The notes: generated from the sequence alone by a model not told the origin. DNA of 56,921 nucleotides from an uncultured Verrucomicrobiota bacterium (GCA_903826865.1 CAIKGD010000060.1:1-56921), one strand, 5' to 3'; positions 7,610 to 17,096 are shown, counted from the stretch's first letter. Numbers and translations are program-made.

Positions 7610-8155
7610 ATTTTTCTGGCGAACATAGTATTACCAATCTTTTAGGAAGGATTTCGATTTCGGAAACTAAAACAACACCTGATTCCCATTTTCAACCCGA
7701 AGTCCTTACTAGTTTCTTCCGAATCACAGCCGACATGGCCGCCGGAATTGCGGTGACTATAGCGTTTGAAAGAGTTGCGGGAAGAAAAAAGGCGAAGAAT
7801 GACGGAGAATGGAACCGTTTCCGCTTTCAGCTACGCCTCGTCAAGCTGGTGGAATGATGGGGCAGGGGGCGTTGTTCCAAAAGGTAGGGCGCGACCGCAG
7901 TTCGGCAAGCTCACCGGAACCCGGGCGCGCCGCCAGTCCTGTGTGGCGGACGGCTTGGCGATCCGTCCCTACCCAGAGACGCGGAGGTTTTGGCGGCTTT
8001 GCGTCTTGGCGAGAGATTTCTGGAACTATGTGCCTTTGCCCCTATGTGCCTTTGTCCCTGTTTCACCTTTGCCCTCGGAGTCCAAAAATGGTTTACAACA
8101 CTCCGGCCCGCCAGTATAACCGTGCGCTCCAATCAGTAAAAACCGGAAACTTTCT
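7610..8155. other. Gene-free stretch with degenerate repeats
   Basis: I see no convincing gene. A plus-strand reading frame up to 7857 ends FRFQLRLVKLVE but begins inside the antisense of the remnant and matches nothing I know. The rest holds a GGTAGGG/CCCTACC repeat (7883-7973) and low-information text such as tatgtgcctttgccc (about 8028-8060) that recurs in other gaps (5816-5840, 35616-35690). The promoter of the ion transporter at 8156 must lie in the last part. Confidence 0.6.
7883..7973. repeat. GGTAGGG...CCCTACC intergenic repeat, copy A
   Basis: It begins ggtagggcgcgaccg and ends gatccgtccctacc, so the ends are inverted repeats. The right part (ggcggacggcttggcgatcc) matches the elements at 42257-42323 and 45362-45415 almost exactly. 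REP-like. Confidence 0.85.
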
Positions 8156-9433
8156 ATGACCAAAGAGTGGATCAGTCTGGCCGTATTTGTCCTTTGCTAT
8201 GCGCTGTTCGTCTTCCTGCCGGGGAAACGTTCCTGGGTCGCTTGCACCGGAGGCGCTCTTCTGGTCGCAACCGGCGTGCTGACGTGGCAGGACGCATTTT
8301 TTACCAAGATCAGCTGGAATGTCATGGGCCTGTTTTTCGGCACCTTGATTCTGGCCGAGATTTTTATGATTTCCCGCGTTCCGGCGGTTATGGCCGAATG
8401 GCTGGTGGATAAGGCCAAAAGCACACGCGTCGCCATGCTGATCCTTTGTGCTCTTTCGGGTGTCATTTCCATGTTCGTGGAAAATGTCGCCGTGGTGCTT
8501 CTGCTGGCGCCGGTTGCCATAAGTCTGGCCGACAAACTGAAAGTCAGTCCCGTGCCGCTGCTGATCGGTATTGCCGTCAGCAGCAATCTGCAAGGTACGG
8601 CGACGATGATCGGCGATCCGCCGAGTATGATTCTGGCTGGCTATATGCGCATGGGCTTCTGGGATTTCTTCGTGTATCAGGGACGGCTTGGCATTTTCTT
8701 CGCAGTCCAGATCGGCGCGGTCGCTTCACTGCTGGTGCTGGCGCTGGTATTCCGCCAGCACCGCACGAAATCGGTTTTGCTGGCGCAGGAGACCGCCCGT
8801 TCCTGGGTTCCGGCCTCGTTGCTGGGTCTGCTGGTTATCGGACTCTCCTTTGCCACGCTGTTCGATCCTGAATTCGCGTGGTTTGCCGGCACCTACACCC
8901 TGATTCTCGGCGCGGTGGCTTTGGTCTGGTTCCGCGGGATCGCACGCTGGGGCAGTTTGCGCAAGCTGGCCGGGACGCTCGATTGGGACACGACGTTTTT
9001 CCTGATCGGTATCTTTGTGCTGGTGGGCGGCCTGAGTGATTCCGGCTGGATGGACAAGCTGGCGACCGGCATGTCCGGCTGGGTCGGTTCCAACGCGGCG
9101 CTGGCGTTTACGGTCATCGTGCTGTTTTCAGTTCTGGTGTCCGGATTTGTGGACAACGTGCCGTTCCTGCTGGTCATGATTCCGGTGGCTCAGAAAGTGG
9201 CCGACCAGATCGGTGCGCCGGTTCCGCTGCTCATGTTCGGCCTGCTGATCGGCGCCTGCCTCGGCGGGAACCTGACGCCGATCGGCGCATCCGCCAATGT
9301 CGTCACGCTCGGCATTCTGAAAAAACGCGGGTATGCTGTCGGCTTTAAAGAGTTTATGCGGATTGGAATTCCCTTCACCGTGGCGGCGGTTCTTTCCGCC
9401 TGTGCTTTTGTCTGGTGGGTGTGGGGCGTATAG
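8156..9433 (+). CDS. ArsB/NhaD-superfamily (ion transporter) membrane permease
   Basis: A 425-residue protein with about 11-12 hydrophobic helices. It carries the superfamily signatures SSNLQGTATMIGDPPSMI (residues ~142-159) and, in the second half, ACLGGNLTPIGASANVV, giving the two-repeat fold of ArsB, NhaD and DASS carriers. MFVENVAVVLLLAPVA and GFVDNVPFLLVMIPVA form the paired helix-entry loops. The substrate cannot be fixed: Na+/H+ exchange, arsenite or a dicarboxylate are all possible. There is no ars gene nearby. It is followed after 29 bases by a DUF502 gene, probably co-transcribed. Confidence 0.85.
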   Translation: MTKEWISLAVFVLCYALFVFLPGKRSWVACTGGALLVATGVLTWQDAFFTKISWNVMGLFFGTLILAEIFMISRVPAVMAEWLVDKAKSTRVAMLILCALSGVISMFVENVAVVLLLAPVAISLADKLKVSPVPLLIGIAVSSNLQGTATMIGDPPSMILAGYMRMGFWDFFVYQGRLGIFFAVQIGAVASLLVLALVFRQHRTKSVLLAQETARSWVPASLLGLLVIGLSFATLFDPEFAWFAGTYTLILGAVALVWFRGIARWGSLRKLAGTLDWDTTFFLIGIFVLVGGLSDSGWMDKLATGMSGWVGSNAALAFTVIVLFSVLVSGFVDNVPFLLVMIPVAQKVADQIGAPVPLLMFGLLIGACLGGNLTPIGASANVVTLGILKKRGYAVGFKEFMRIGIPFTVAAVLSACAFVWWVWGV

Positions 9434-9462
9434 TGGTTACGGATTAATCAGAGGAATAAACA

Positions 9463-10143
9463 ATGGAAAATTCGGAAAAGAAAGCGGAGATCAAAATCGG
9501 CGGACGTCTGAAAGCCCGGATGATCTCGGGGCTGCTGGTGCTCGGCCCGCTGGTCATCACGCTGTTTATTCTCAAACTTATTTTCGCTGCCCTGACGGCC
9601 TTTGTGCTGCCCTTGATCCGGCCCTGGCTGACGGCCTTGCCCGAATCGGTTATCGTGGTGATCGCGACCATCGCCGCCCTGCTGCTGATTTATCTGGTGG
9701 GGATGTTTACCACCCACTTAATCGGCCGCCGCCTGATTAAAATGGGCGAGGGCGTGATGATGAAACTGCCGATTGTAAAATCGGTTTATTCCGCCTCTAA
9801 ACAGGTGATGGACACTTTTTCGGCTTCAACCAAAGCGGCTTTCACCGCTACAGTACTGGTTTCCTTTCCTCATCCGGGGGCGCGGGCTCTGGGTTTTGTC
9901 ACAGGAACGATACTGGATCCAGAAGGCCGGATGCTGTATCGCATTTTCGTCGCCACGACGCCGAATCCGACCTCCGGATTTCTGATTCTTCTGCCGGAAA
10001 ATGATGTGACCTTCACCGACATTTCCGTGGAAGACGGCATCAAAATGATTGTCTCCGGCGGTATGCTCGCGCCGAAAAGCTATGCCGTGAAATCCGGCCC
10101 GCTCGCCGCCGCAGAGCAGGCGGCCGCCGCGAAACCGGAATAA
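9463..10143 (+). CDS. DUF502 family membrane protein
   Basis: A 226-residue protein with two N-terminal membrane helices (about 19-45 and 58-83), then a soluble domain containing PIVKSVYSASKQVMDTF and FVATTPNPTSGFLILLPEND, the hallmark of DUF502 proteins. Function is unknown. The C-terminal tail is Ala-rich and probably disordered. RBS AGAGGAA lies upstream of ATG 9463. Confidence 0.88.
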   Translation: MENSEKKAEIKIGGRLKARMISGLLVLGPLVITLFILKLIFAALTAFVLPLIRPWLTALPESVIVVIATIAALLLIYLVGMFTTHLIGRRLIKMGEGVMMKLPIVKSVYSASKQVMDTFSASTKAAFTATVLVSFPHPGARALGFVTGTILDPEGRMLYRIFVATTPNPTSGFLILLPENDVTFTDISVEDGIKMIVSGGMLAPKSYAVKSGPLAAAEQAAAAKPE

Positions 10144-10158
10144 TTCCGCCCGCTTTCT

Positions 10159-10177
10159 GTTTCCGATGTTTGGAAAC
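10159..10177. repeat. GTTTCC-N7-GGAAAC palindrome, copy 1
   Basis: A short inverted repeat just after the DUF502 gene. The same arms and 7-base spacer occur at 18926-18943 and 40182-40199, each time between genes. Confidence 0.6.
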
Positions 10178-10345
10178 CGGCCTGCTTGCGCCAGGCGGTC
10201 GAGGGCAAGCTTTGGCCTTGAGGTTAAACGGCGTTGCGGTAAAGTCTGCCGCTTGAAAATTCGAGCTTGTTCTGCGGATAATCGCAGCAAGCTGCGACAG
10301 ACAAAGCGGCGGCAAGCCGCCGCAGTCCATAAGAGTGGAGATTTT

Positions 10346-11809
10346 ATGCAGGACAATGAATACCGCCGCCAGCGCATTGAAAACATGAAGCAGCTCGAAG
10401 CCGCCGGCTATCCCGCCTGCGGTTCCGCCTTTGAGCGCACCGATACACTCGCCGGGCTGACCGCCGCGTTTGAAGAAGGCAAGACCGTCAGCGCCTGCGG
10501 ACGTATCGTCGCTATGCGCAAAATGGGCAAGATGGCCTTTGCCCATCTCTCCGACGGAAGCGCGAAGTTCCAGCTCATGGTCAAAAAGGATCTGATCGGC
10601 GAAGAAATATTCGCGGCCTTCAAGCTGCTCGACCTTGGCGATATCATCGGCGTTAAAGGCGAACTCTTCGTCACCCAGACCGGCGAAAAAACCGTGCGCA
10701 TCACCGGATGGACGCTGCTGTGTAAATCGCTTCTGTCGATGCCGGAAAAATTCCACGGCTTGCAGGATATCGAAACCCGCTACCGCCAGCGCGAACTCGA
10801 CCTGATTTCGAATGAAGAGGTGATGGCGCTCTTCAAAAAACGCACGGCAGTGCTCAGCGAAATCCGCGCTTTCCTCGCGGCGCGCGGCTATTTTGAAGTC
10901 GAAACGCCGATGATCCAGCAGCTGGCGGGCGGCGCGGCGGCCTCGCCGTTTAAAACCCGCTACAACGCGCTCGGCACCGACATGTTTTTCCGCATCGCGC
11001 CGGAACTTTACCTCAAGCGCCTTATCGTCGGCGGCATGGACAAGGTGTTCGAGCTGAACCGCAATTTCCGCAACGAAGGACTCGACCGCACGCACAACCC
11101 GGAATTCACCGCGCTCGAAATCTATGCAGCTTACGGCGATATGCGTACCATGCAGGAACTGGTGCAGAGCCTCGTCAGTCATCTGGCGCAGAAAATTTTC
11201 GGCATCACGGAAACGGTCTGGAACGGAAATACCATCAACCTCTCCACCCCTTGGAAGGAAATCGCCTACCGCGACCTGATCAGAGAGCGCCTCGGCGCGG
11301 ACTGGTTTGAAAAATCCGTCGATCAGGCGCGCGCCAAAGCGGATGAACTCGGCGTATTCGTCGAACCCGGCGTTGATTTCTCCGCCGTCACGCATGAAAT
11401 TTACGGGAAGAACATCGAAGGCACGCTGATTCAGCCGACCTTTGTTACGCGCCTGCCGGCCTTCCTCGTTCCGCTGGCCAAGCCGTGCGCCGACGACCCG
11501 TCGCTGGTGGATGTATTCGAACTCATCATTGGCGGTAAAGAGATTGCTCCGGCCTACAGCGAACTCAACGATGCGCTCGAACAGCGCCGCCGCTTCGAAG
11601 AGCAGGCCGCAGGCGATCCGTCAAAAATCGACGATGATTTCCTCGATTCACTCGAATACGGCATGCCGCCCACCGGCGGCATGGGCATCGGCATTGACCG
11701 GCTGATGATGCTCCTGACCGGCTCCGACGCCATCCGCGATGTCATTCTCTTCCCGCAGCTCAAGCCGCGCAAACGTGCCGGGCAGGGTGACGAGGAAAAA
11801 ACGGAATAA
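10346..11809 (+). CDS. lysS: Lysyl-tRNA synthetase, class II
   Basis: A 487-residue cytoplasmic enzyme charging tRNA-Lys. An N-terminal OB-type anticodon-binding domain (about 50-150: GRIVAMRKMGKMAFAHLSD) is followed by the class II core: motif 2 FRNEGLDRTHNPEFTALE, and motif 3 GMGIGIDRLMMLLTG near the end. ATG 10346 is chosen because GAGTGGAG precedes it and the protein starts MQDNEYRRQRI, as the family does. The open frame further upstream (from 10166) runs through repeat-rich intergenic DNA. nikR follows after 40 bases. Confidence 0.96.
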   Translation: MQDNEYRRQRIENMKQLEAAGYPACGSAFERTDTLAGLTAAFEEGKTVSACGRIVAMRKMGKMAFAHLSDGSAKFQLMVKKDLIGEEIFAAFKLLDLGDIIGVKGELFVTQTGEKTVRITGWTLLCKSLLSMPEKFHGLQDIETRYRQRELDLISNEEVMALFKKRTAVLSEIRAFLAARGYFEVETPMIQQLAGGAAASPFKTRYNALGTDMFFRIAPELYLKRLIVGGMDKVFELNRNFRNEGLDRTHNPEFTALEIYAAYGDMRTMQELVQSLVSHLAQKIFGITETVWNGNTINLSTPWKEIAYRDLIRERLGADWFEKSVDQARAKADELGVFVEPGVDFSAVTHEIYGKNIEGTLIQPTFVTRLPAFLVPLAKPCADDPSLVDVFELIIGGKEIAPAYSELNDALEQRRRFEEQAAGDPSKIDDDFLDSLEYGMPPTGGMGIGIDRLMMLLTGSDAIRDVILFPQLKPRKRAGQGDEEKTE

Positions 11810-11849
11810 TGTGGAAGCGGCATCCCTGCCGCTGTTGAGGAGTATTGAA

Positions 11850-12254
11850 ATGGAACGGTTTTCGATTTCGATGGAAGAGGATCTGGTCAAAAAATTTGAC
11901 GGACATCTGGAACGGCGCGGCTATTCCAACCGCTCTGAAGCGGTGCGCGATCTGGTGCGCAAAGCGCTGATTGATGAAGAGTGGCAGGCGGGCGAAGAAG
12001 TTGTCGGCGTGATTACGCTGGTGTACGACCACCATCAGCGCCAGCTACAGGATAAACTCACTGCCATTCAGCATGACCACCACGACCGGATTGTTTCAGC
12101 CACACACGTCCACATGGATCACCACAACTGCCTTGAAGTGATTATTGTCAAAGGCGAAGCCCGCGAAATCCGCGAAATGGCCGACCTGCTGAAAGCGGCC
12201 AAAGGCGTCAAATCCGGCGAACTCACCGCCGCCAGCACCGGCCGCAAGCTGTAA
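11850..12254 (+). CDS. nikR: NikR, nickel-responsive ribbon-helix-helix regulator
   Basis: A 134-residue regulator. An N-terminal ribbon-helix-helix domain (MERFSISMEEDLVKKFD, then RGYSNRSEAVRDLVRKAL) is followed by an ACT-like metal-binding domain. The nickel ligands known from E. coli (H76, H87, H89, C95) correspond to H75, H86, H88 and C94 in QHDHHD and THVHMDHHNCLE. It would repress nickel uptake when Ni is replete. This fits a genome with [NiFe]-hydrogenase, but no nickel transporter or clear NikR operator is visible here. The start is supported by GAGGAG 7 bases upstream. Confidence 0.95.
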   Translation: MERFSISMEEDLVKKFDGHLERRGYSNRSEAVRDLVRKALIDEEWQAGEEVVGVITLVYDHHQRQLQDKLTAIQHDHHDRIVSATHVHMDHHNCLEVIIVKGEAREIREMADLLKAAKGVKSGELTAASTGRKL

Positions 12255-12349
12255 ATCAGTTTTTTCGATGAACCGTCAGGCTTGAGGCGTTTGGGTGGAG
12301 CGTTCAGCGCGAAATCCAAGTCGTCTTCGAGGCGTTATTGGGCGATTTA

Positions 12350-12367
12350 CTCTCTCTCTCTCTCTCT
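12350..12367. repeat. (CT)9 dinucleotide repeat
   Basis: Nine CT units between nikR and nfo, in a 188-base gap with no gene. A simple-sequence tract, potentially length-variable. Confidence 0.9.
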
Positions 12368-12442
12368 GATGTGGTGAAAGTCTGGCAGATTCCCAATGCT
12401 GCTTCACGAAACGGTCCACAGTGCCGACCGGTGCCGATGGGT

Positions 12443-13282
12443 TTATTTTTCAAAACTGCGGAGCAGTTTTATTTCATCCGCCCAGATCGCCGGATCGGGC
12501 GTTTCAAGAATCAGCGGGATGCCGTTGAAGCGCTTGTCGGCCATCAGAAAGCGGAAGCAGTCGATGCCGATAAATCCTTTGCCGAGACTTTCGTGGCGAT
12601 CCACCCGTGAGCCCAGTTCTTTTTTGGAATCGTTGAGGTGCATGCCTTTCAGATAGTTGAATCCAACGACCTTGCCTAACTCTTCAACGGTGTCGGCGAA
12701 AGTTTTTTCGGTGCGCAGGTCGTAGCCCGCCGTAAAGGCATGGCAGGTATCAATGCAAACGCCGACACGGCTTTTGTCCTTAACCTTTTCAATCATTCCG
12801 GCGAGCTGTTCAAAGCGGTACCCCATGTTCGTGCCTTGCCCCGCTGTATTTTCAATAACGGCGATAACGCTTTTGGTTTCCGCCAGCACCAGGTTGATGG
12901 ATTCAGCAATCAAGGCGATGCACTCACTTTCCGAGCACTTGCCCAGATGGCTTCCCGGATGAAAATTAAGCCGGTCGAGCCCGAGCTGCTCACAGCGCTG
13001 CATTTCATCCAGAAACGCGGCGCGCGATTTTTCGAGCGCCTCGGCTTCCGGACTGCCCAGATTAATCAGATAGCTGTCGTGCGGAAGAATCTGTGCGGCG
13101 GAAAATGTTCCAGCGCAGTTCTGTTCAAAGGCCCGGATGCTTGCACCGGAGAGCGGGGCGGCGGTCCACTGGCGCTGGTTTTTAGTGAACAGCGCAAACG
13201 CATTGGCACCGATAGCTTTCGCATTAACCGGAGCATTTTCGACTCCGCCGCTCGCGCTGACATGGGCTCCGAGAGTTTTCAT
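12443..13282 (-). CDS. nfo: Endonuclease IV (AP endonuclease)
   Basis: A 279-residue AP endonuclease IV (Xth-unrelated, TIM barrel with three Zn). It starts [17 protein letters not shown] and shows the family signatures [41 protein letters not shown] and [17 protein letters not shown]. It cuts 5' of abasic sites in base-excision repair. The start at 13282 is the conserved one. A longer reading from 13330 would add residues unlike the family. It is divergent from hydC across a ~150-base A+T-rich region. Confidence 0.95.
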   Translation of the reverse strand: MKTLGAHVSASGGVENAPVNAKAIGANAFALFTKNQRQWTAAPLSGASIRAFEQNCAGTFSAAQILPHDSYLINLGSPEAEALEKSRAAFLDEMQRCEQLGLDRLNFHPGSHLGKCSESECIALIAESINLVLAETKSVIAVIENTAGQGTNMGYRFEQLAGMIEKVKDKSRVGVCIDTCHAFTAGYDLRTEKTFADTVEELGKVVGFNYLKGMHLNDSKKELGSRVDRHESLGKGFIGIDCFRFLMADKRFNGIPLILETPDPAIWADEIKLLRSFEK

Positions 13283-13361
13283 AGGGGCATAGTATACAAA
13301 ACTTAACCGGCTCCAACACTTCGCGCTCAAAATCGTATGTGATTAGAATAGAATCCGGCTT

Positions 13362-13379
13362 TAATTATTAAAATAATTA
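13362..13379. promoter_or_regulatory. Palindrome upstream of hydCBA, candidate operator
   Basis: TAATTATT-AA-AATAATTA, perfect 8-bp arms, 55 bases before hydC in the nfo-hydC divergent region. A weak -10-like TACTAT lies at 13383-13388. It does not match the usual Rex, Fnr or NikR consensus as I know them. Regulatory role is inference. Confidence 0.4.
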
Positions 13380-13434
13380 GCGTACTATGATGCGGTTTTT
13401 TAGTATTCATACTTTGCAAACACGGAGGTATCCC

Positions 13435-13962
13435 ATGGCGGAAAACGCGGCATGTTGTGCATGTTCGGAGTCCTTGTCCGAGGAGGAAACGGCCCGGCAA
13501 CTTGAAGAGATTCTTGAGGAATACCGCGACAAACCGGGCGGCCTGATTCCCGCCTTGCAGATCGCGCAAAGCCGGTTCGGATATCTGTCTGAAACCGTAC
13601 TGAAAAAAATAAGTGCCGCTTTCAATAAGCCCTACAGTGAAGTCGCTGGCGTGGTCAGCTTCTATTCTTTCTTCTCCACCGTGCCGCGCGGTAAATATCT
13701 TGTACGGGCCTGTCTCGGTACCGCCTGCTACGTGCGCGGCGGCAAAGCGGTGCTCTCAGCTCTCAAAAAGGAACTTGGTATTGACGTCGGCCAGACCACC
13801 GAAGACCGGCTCTTTTCGCTCGATGTCGGCCGCTGTTTCGGTGCCTGCGGACTTGCTCCCGTTATTATGGTGAATGATGATGTTCATCAGCGCGTGAAGC
13901 CCTCGAAAGTCGGCGAACTGCTGAAAGCCTACGCCGCCGGTGAGAAAGGAGACGCCCAATGA
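13435..13962 (+). CDS. hydC: HydC, NuoE-like [2Fe-2S] subunit of trimeric [FeFe]-hydrogenase
   Basis: A 175-residue thioredoxin-like ferredoxin subunit. Cys ligands C93 and C98 (RACLGTACYVRGG) and C134 and C138 (GRCFGACGLAP) bind a [2Fe-2S] cluster. It also has the NuoE helical N-terminus (LIPALQIAQSRFGYL). ATG 13435 is preceded by CGGAGG; the N-terminal MAENAACCACSES contains extra Cys residues. The stop overlaps the hydB start (ATGA). It is the first gene of the hydCBA operon and acts in electron transfer between HydB and HydA. Confidence 0.93.
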   Translation: MAENAACCACSESLSEEETARQLEEILEEYRDKPGGLIPALQIAQSRFGYLSETVLKKISAAFNKPYSEVAGVVSFYSFFSTVPRGKYLVRACLGTACYVRGGKAVLSALKKELGIDVGQTTEDRLFSLDVGRCFGACGLAPVIMVNDDVHQRVKPSKVGELLKAYAAGEKGDAQ

Positions 13963-16900
13963 TCGCTCCCGCCGTAAAAATTATTTCGTCTGTCAAAGAA
14001 CTGCGTAAACTTCCGCAGGAACACACCGCGCCCAAAGGCGTAAAACAGATTCTGGTCTGCGCCGGCGGCGGCTGTCTCGCCTCCGGTTCAGATAAAGTCA
14101 TCGCCGCTTTGCGCGACGAAGTTCTCAAGCAGAAACTGGCCGGCAAAGTGAACGTGACCGCCGTCGGCTGCATGGGACTTTGCGCCGAGGGACCCGTCAT
14201 GCTGATGGTCGACGATATGACCTTCTATCAGCGTGTAAAGCCGGAGGACGCCGCTGAAATCATCAAAAAACACGCGGTCGGCGGAAAAGTGATCGACCGG
14301 CTGGTCGCCCGCGATGCCAAAGGCGGACAGGCCGTCGCCTGTATTGACGACATCGACTTCTTCAAAAAGCAGACCAAAATTGTTTTGCGTCACTGCGGAC
14401 GGATTGATCCCGAAAGCATGGATGAGGCACTCGCCGCCGGCATTTATCAGGCGCTCGGCAAAGTCCTCGACGGCATGACTGCTGACGACGTGATTAAAGA
14501 GATGAAAGGTTCCGGACTGCGCGGTCGCGGCGGCGCGGGCTTCCCGACCTGGATGAAGTGGAACTTCACCCGCCAGACACCTGCCGACCAGCGTTATATG
14601 CTTTGCAACGCCGACGAGGGCGATCCCGGCGCTTACATGGATCGCAGCGTGCTCGAAGGCGATCCCCACAGTCTGATCGAAGGAATGATCATCGGCGCGT
14701 ATGCGATCGGCGCTTCGCAGGGCTATGTCTACGTGCGCGCCGAATATCCGCTGGCTGTCGCCCGCCTGCAGAAGGCGATTGATGATGCCAATGCGCACGG
14801 ACTGCTCGGCGCTAACATTCTCGGCAGCGGTTTTTCCTTCAATCTCGAAATCCGCATGGGCTCCGGTGCCTTTGTCTGCGGTGAAGAAACCGCGCTGATG
14901 GCTTCCATCGAAGGCAAGCGCGGCGAGCCGCGTCCGCGTCCGCCGTTCCCGGCGCAGAAGGGGCTGTGGGGCAAGCCGACCGTTCTCAACAACGTCGAAA
15001 CGTTCGCCAACGTGCCTGCCATTATTTCCAAAGGCGCGGCGTGGTACGCTTCGTACGGTACCGAAAAGAGCAAGGGAACAAAAGTTTTCGCGCTGGCCGG
15101 TGCGGTGCGCAATACCGGGCTGGTCGAAGTACCCGTCGGCACGCCGCTCGGTGAACTGATCTACGACATCGGCGGCGGCATTGTGAACAACAAGCCGTTC
15201 AAGGCCGCGCAGCTCGGCGGCCCGTCCGGCGGCTGTATTCCGCGCCAGCATCTCAATGTGCCGCTCGACTACGAATCGCTCAGCGAACTCGGCGCCATCA
15301 TGGGGTCGGGCGGACTGATCGTTATGGACGACGACGCCTGCATGGTGGATGTCGCCCGTTTCTTCATCGAATTTGTGCAGGAGGAATCCTGCGGCAAATG
15401 CGTGCCGTGCCGCGTCGGCACCAAGCGTATGCTCGAAATTCTCACCCGCATCTGCGAAGGGCATGGACGCATGGATGACATCGACCGACTGATTGAACTG
15501 GGCGAATTCATCAAGCAGGGCTCGCTCTGCGGGCTGGGGCAGACCGCGCCCAATCCGGTGCTTTCGACCATCCGCCACTTCCGCGAAGAATACGTCGAAC
15601 ATATCCGCGACCGCCACTGCCGCGCGGGCGTCTGCCCGTCACTGGTGCGCGCGCCGTGCCAGACGGCCTGTCCGGCCGGCGTGGATATTCCCGGCTTTGT
15701 TTCGCTGGTCGGCGAAAAGCGCTACGACGAAGCGCTCAAGCTGCACCGCAACCGCAATCCGTTCGCCAGTGTCTGCGCGCGCGTCTGCTTCCATACCTGC
15801 GAAGAGAAATGCCGCCGCTCCACGCTCGATAACTCCGTATCCATTCGCGGCATCAAACGCTTCATGGTGGATCAGGAAAATGAAATGCAGCTGCCGGAAG
15901 TCCGCGAAAGCGCGGAAAATGCCGCAAAGAAAATCGCGATTATCGGCGGCGGCCCCGCCGGGATTTCATGCGCCTTTTTCCTCGCGCGCCTCGGCTACAA
16001 GCCGGTTGTCTTTGAAAAAGAACCGCGCCCGGGCGGCATGCTGATGCAGGCGATTCCAGCCTACCGCCTGCCGCGCGAAACGCTCGCCCGTGAAATCCGC
16101 ATGATTGAAAACATGGGCGTGAAAATTAAAACCGGCAAGGCGCTCGGAAAAGATTTCACCATCCGGAGTCTGCGCGATGACGGTTTTGAGGCGGTCTTTG
16201 TCGGTATCGGCGCGCCGGAAGGAATTCGTGTAGAGCTGCCCGGCAGTGACGCGAAGGGCGTGGCGGATGCCATGGCTTTCCTGCGCGAATACAATATCCG
16301 CGGCTCGGTGCCGGTCGGCAAGAAAGTGGTTGTCATCGGCGGCGGCAACGCCGCGATTGACGCCGCGCGCTCGGCGATCCGCCTCGGCGCGGGTTCAGTG
16401 ACGGTACTATACCGCCGCACACGCGAAGAGATGCCCGCCTATGCTGAAGAGATTGAAGAAGCGATTCAGGAGGGTGTAGCGATTGAAGCGCTGACGGCAC
16501 CCAAAGAAATTGTGTCCGCTAAAGGCAAAGTGACCGGCGTGAAATGTCTCCACATGCATCTGGGCGAATTCGACCGTTCCGGACGCCGCCGCCCTGAAGC
16601 GGACCAGGACGAAACGTTTATTGTTGCCGCTGATCAGGTCATCATGGCGGTCGGCCAGACACTTGACGGTTCGGTTTTCGGCGGCGCGCTGGCGCTCGAT
16701 GACCGCGGCTGGGTCAAAGCCGATCCGGTTACCGGAAAAACCTCGCTTGAAGGCGTTTTTGCCGGCGGCGATTCCGTTACCGGTCCGATGTCCGTGGTTC
16801 ACGCAATCGGTGACGGTGAACGCGCGGCGGTCGGCATTGATCAGCTGCTGAGCGGAACCAAGCACGCTTTCTGGCGCGTCGAGCAGGAAAACACCACTGA

Positions 16901-17096
16901 CTACGATCCCGATTCCGATCCGGTGCCGTATCCGCGTGAAAAACTGCGGATGATGCCGGTTGAAAAGCGGCGCAGTAACTTTGATGAAGTGGAGCAGTCA
17001 TGGAATGAATCCGAAGCGGTCCGGCAGGCACGCCGCTGTCTGCGCTGCGACTATGGGAAATGCACGGCTTGTGATGAGGAGACCTCCAATGTATAA
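13959..17096 (+). CDS. hydB: HydB-type NuoF flavoprotein fused to GltD/NfnB-like NAD(P)H oxidoreductase
   Basis: A 1045-residue protein. Order: N-terminal thioredoxin-like [2Fe-2S] domain (VCAGGGCLASGS ... CMGLCAEGP, ~30-75); NuoF core with FMN/NADH site (GLRGRGGAGFPTWMKW near 187, NADEGDPGAYMDR near 216); and [4Fe-4S] ligands C478, C481, C484 and C524. From ~560 follows a GltD-like unit: PCQTACPAGVDIPG and a Cys-rich segment, FAD motif IIGGGPAGISC (~660) and second nucleotide motif VIGGGNAAIDAARSA (~790). A last Cys cluster, CLRCDYGKCTAC, ends the protein. T. maritima-type HydB ends instead with a small ferredoxin domain. The added module has its own FAD and NAD(P)H sites, so NADPH or a second flavin path may join bifurcation. 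That is inference. It overlaps hydC (4 bp) and hydA (8 bp). Confidence 0.93.
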   Translation: MIAPAVKIISSVKELRKLPQEHTAPKGVKQILVCAGGGCLASGSDKVIAALRDEVLKQKLAGKVNVTAVGCMGLCAEGPVMLMVDDMTFYQRVKPEDAAEIIKKHAVGGKVIDRLVARDAKGGQAVACIDDIDFFKKQTKIVLRHCGRIDPESMDEALAAGIYQALGKVLDGMTADDVIKEMKGSGLRGRGGAGFPTWMKWNFTRQTPADQRYMLCNADEGDPGAYMDRSVLEGDPHSLIEGMIIGAYAIGASQGYVYVRAEYPLAVARLQKAIDDANAHGLLGANILGSGFSFNLEIRMGSGAFVCGEETALMASIEGKRGEPRPRPPFPAQKGLWGKPTVLNNVETFANVPAIISKGAAWYASYGTEKSKGTKVFALAGAVRNTGLVEVPVGTPLGELIYDIGGGIVNNKPFKAAQLGGPSGGCIPRQHLNVPLDYESLSELGAIMGSGGLIVMDDDACMVDVARFFIEFVQEESCGKCVPCRVGTKRMLEILTRICEGHGRMDDIDRLIELGEFIKQGSLCGLGQTAPNPVLSTIRHFREEYVEHIRDRHCRAGVCPSLVRAPCQTACPAGVDIPGFVSLVGEKRYDEALKLHRNRNPFASVCARVCFHTCEEKCRRSTLDNSVSIRGIKRFMVDQENEMQLPEVRESAENAAKKIAIIGGGPAGISCAFFLARLGYKPVVFEKEPRPGGMLMQAIPAYRLPRETLAREIRMIENMGVKIKTGKALGKDFTIRSLRDDGFEAVFVGIGAPEGIRVELPGSDAKGVADAMAFLREYNIRGSVPVGKKVVVIGGGNAAIDAARSAIRLGAGSVTVLYRRTREEMPAYAEEIEEAIQEGVAIEALTAPKEIVSAKGKVTGVKCLHMHLGEFDRSGRRRPEADQDETFIVAADQVIMAVGQTLDGSVFGGALALDDRGWVKADPVTGKTSLEGVFAGGDSVTGPMSVVHAIGDGERAAVGIDQLLSGTKHAFWRVEQENTTDYDPDSDPVPYPREKLRMMPVEKRRSNFDEVEQSWNESEAVRQARRCLRCDYGKCTACDEETSNV

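Noticed and set aside
12338-12656. Plus-strand frames after nikR containing the CT tract
   Set aside because: They run antisense into nfo and over a simple repeat; not coding.
14088-15617. Long minus-strand reading frame (509 codons) opposite hydB
   Set aside because: It mirrors the conserved NuoF-like gene and shows no family motif. Long antisense frames are common in G+C-rich genes; similar shadows lie at 10040-11395, 18001-19035, 23181-24125 and 30911-32575.
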